22,714 bases of DNA. Source: Myxococcota bacterium (lineage in GTDB: Bacteria; Myxococcota_C; UBA6777). This document shows positions 21,533-22,714 of the stretch, one piece after another. How positions within the stretch are numbered: the stretch's first letter is position 1; each line of letters opens with the position of its first letter. The position numbers and the translations under genes are program-made. The notes beneath the pieces were generated by a model that had not been told where the DNA came from, did not search any database, and saw only the letters and a list, made by a program, of their open reading frames with translations. The stretch lies in NCBI GenBank assembly GCA_023150835.1, contig JAKLKB010000114.1:1-22714 (forward strand). Direction: 5' to 3'.

Positions 21533-22714
21533 GTGACAGGACGATGGGAAGAGAGATTGTCAAAGGGACCGAGCGAAGAAGTGTGGGAGGGGTTGTGGGC
21601 GTGGTTGGGGCGGCAGAGAGAGAAAGATGTGGATATCGAGGCGCTTGAGGGGGCGTTGGTGGCGGGGGGCTGGTCGGATGGGATGAGGGTTGCGCCGTTG
21701 CGGTGGTTGGTGAGGGTGTTGGAAGGAGAAGCGCCGAGAGCGTTGCGATTGGCGCGAAGTTTGGTGCTGCGAGGGGATTTTGCGCAGAAAGAGATGTTGG
21801 GTCGTTTTTTGCGTACGCCTGTATTATCGGGGATCTGTGGCCTGACTCTGTCGGAGAGCGAAGAAGGGAATGCGTTGTTGCGTGAGTTGGGAAAGATGCG
21901 GGAGATGGGGCGGATACGTTATCTGAGTTTGATCGAGAATGGTGTGGATGGAAAAGGGCTGAAGGCGTTGTTGGAGAGTCCGCATCGGGGGAGTTGGGAA
22001 GAGTTGACGTTGCAAGAACCGCTGGATGAGAAGGCGGTGATGGCGTTGGCAGGGGCATCGTTAAAAGGTTTGCGGGTGTTGGGGCTGCGTGGGTCGAGGT
22101 TGTCTGTGGGGCTGTGCGATCTTTTGGCCGGAGCGGAGTGGGTGGAAGGTGTCGAACGCTTGGATATTAGTGAAAATGGTTTAGACGAAGAGGCGTTGAG
22201 GGCCTTGTTTCGGGGGAAATGGTCGAAGATGTCGGTGTTGTGGGCCGAAGATCTGGGTCTTGAGGTCGGAGAGGTCAAGGCGATGGCCGAAGGCTTGGCG
22301 GGGAGTGGCGCTTGTTTGCGTGATCTGAGTTTGTGTGGAAACCCTCTTGGGTCCGAGGGGATCGCGGTGCTGCTTGGCTCGGAAGTTGTGAGAGAGGTAC
22401 GGAGCTTGCGGCTTGCGGCTTGTGAGGCGGGAGAGGCGGATTGGTCGGGGCTTGGGAAGGGCGGTGTGTTGTTCGATACGCTCGATGTTTCGGAAAACCA
22501 GATCACAGGGGCATCGTTGCGATCGTTGGTGGCTTCGGAGACAAGAGGGGCGAGGGAGCTTTTTTTGGACGGTCATGGGCTTGGTTTGGAAGGCTTGCGC
22601 GCTTTGGCCGGGTGGACGGGGCTATCGGAGACGCAGTTTTTGGGGTTGGATGGCGGTGTGATCGGGGATGAAGGAGCGAGTGTGTTGGGCGGTTCGCCGT
22701 TTCTTGGCAGCGTG
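21533..22714 (+). CDS. Second LRR protein, 3' end outside the window
   Basis: Open for 394 codons to the window end. The frame is open from 21392; I chose the GTG at 21533 because GGAG lies six bases upstream and because similarity to the LRR protein at 14482 begins here (VTGRWEERLSKGPSEEVW against LTGEIARLFEGEPSAALW). ATGs at 21413 and 21440 are alternatives. Residues about 1-75 form the domain shared with that protein. After about residue 100 come LRRs of the ribonuclease-inhibitor style (VERLDISENGLDEEALRALF, LRDLSLCGNPLGSEGIAVLL, LFLDGHGLGLEGLRAL), less regular than in the first protein. No signal peptide. Transcribed divergently from tetR. Partial at the 3' end. Confidence 0.8.
   Translation, partial: MTGRWEERLSKGPSEEVWEGLWAWLGRQREKDVDIEALEGALVAGGWSDGMRVAPLRWLVRVLEGEAPRALRLARSLVLRGDFAQKEMLGRFLRTPVLSGICGLTLSESEEGNALLRELGKMREMGRIRYLSLIENGVDGKGLKALLESPHRGSWEELTLQEPLDEKAVMALAGASLKGLRVLGLRGSRLSVGLCDLLAGAEWVEGVERLDISENGLDEEALRALFRGKWSKMSVLWAEDLGLEVGEVKAMAEGLAGSGACLRDLSLCGNPLGSEGIAVLLGSEVVREVRSLRLAACEAGEADWSGLGKGGVLFDTLDVSENQITGASLRSLVASETRGARELFLDGHGLGLEGLRALAGWTGLSETQFLGLDGGVIGDEGASVLGGSPFLGSV

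Noticed and set aside
21274-21648. 124-codon plus-strand frame starting inside the operator
   Set aside because: It overlaps the LRR gene start in another frame and shows no domain or ribosome site; the LRR frame explains the coding signal after 21533.
21294-22058. 254-codon minus-strand frame rich in Pro/Ser/Thr
   Set aside because: Antisense to the second LRR gene and reaching into the operator region; composition is that of antisense Leu/Gly/Glu codons.
1-22714. tRNA, rRNA, integrase or attachment sites
   Set aside because: I looked for tRNA T-arm motifs, rRNA-like stretches and recombinase or transposase motifs and found none convincing.

Overview
The window looks like a chromosomal piece of a Gram-negative bacterium. 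It carries a TolC-type outer-membrane channel and three lipoproteins. The set of genes (a Thr/Glu-linker WD40 lipoprotein, a Cys-rich lipoprotein, Trp-anchored LRR proteins, a DUF5690 carrier, many dispersed intergenic repeats) is most like Myxococcota/Bradymonadota (former Deltaproteobacteria). That assignment is inference from gene style; there is no rRNA or other phylogenetic marker here. I see no tRNA, rRNA, CRISPR array, transposase or phage gene.

Layout. 145-4973 (minus) is a three-gene type I secretion/export operon: ABC exporter with a C39-like N-terminus, HlyD-type adaptor, TolC-type channel. 5401-6135 (minus) is a lone lipoprotein of unknown role. 6588-7940 (plus) is a DUF5690-type MFS carrier. 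8121-10636 (minus) is a two-gene unit for surface lipoproteins: a seven-bladed WD40 propeller on a repetitive Thr/Glu stalk, then a Cys-rich protein. 11078-11920 (minus) is a phosphonatase-like HAD hydrolase with altered substrate residues. 12150-13142 (minus) is an exported beta-carbonic anhydrase. 13143-14481 has no convincing gene but holds a run of small hairpins and two kinds of dispersed repeat. 14482-18023 (plus) is a pair made of a large LRR protein and a VAO-family flavoprotein. 18033-21230 (minus) is a TetR-controlled ABC-2 drug/lipid-type exporter (regulator, ATPase, two permeases). From 21533 (plus) a second LRR protein runs off the window end.

How the genes work together. The secretion operon should span both membranes, but its ATPase domain has lost several catalytic-motif residues. 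The TetR operon is a compact self-regulated module: a perfect 6-6-6 palindrome lies just upstream of tetR, tetR overlaps the ATPase gene, and the two permease genes overlap by four bases. A dispersed repeat sits between the ATPase and the permeases. The two LRR proteins share a roughly 70-residue domain in front of their repeats, so they form a local family.

Most notable: the shared pre-LRR domain and the LRR-flavoprotein pairing; the degenerate ABC exporter; the divergent phosphonatase; a MITE-like palindromic element with about 43-nt inverted arms and relatives at several intergenic sites; and the hairpin-rich non-coding stretch at about 13728-14035.
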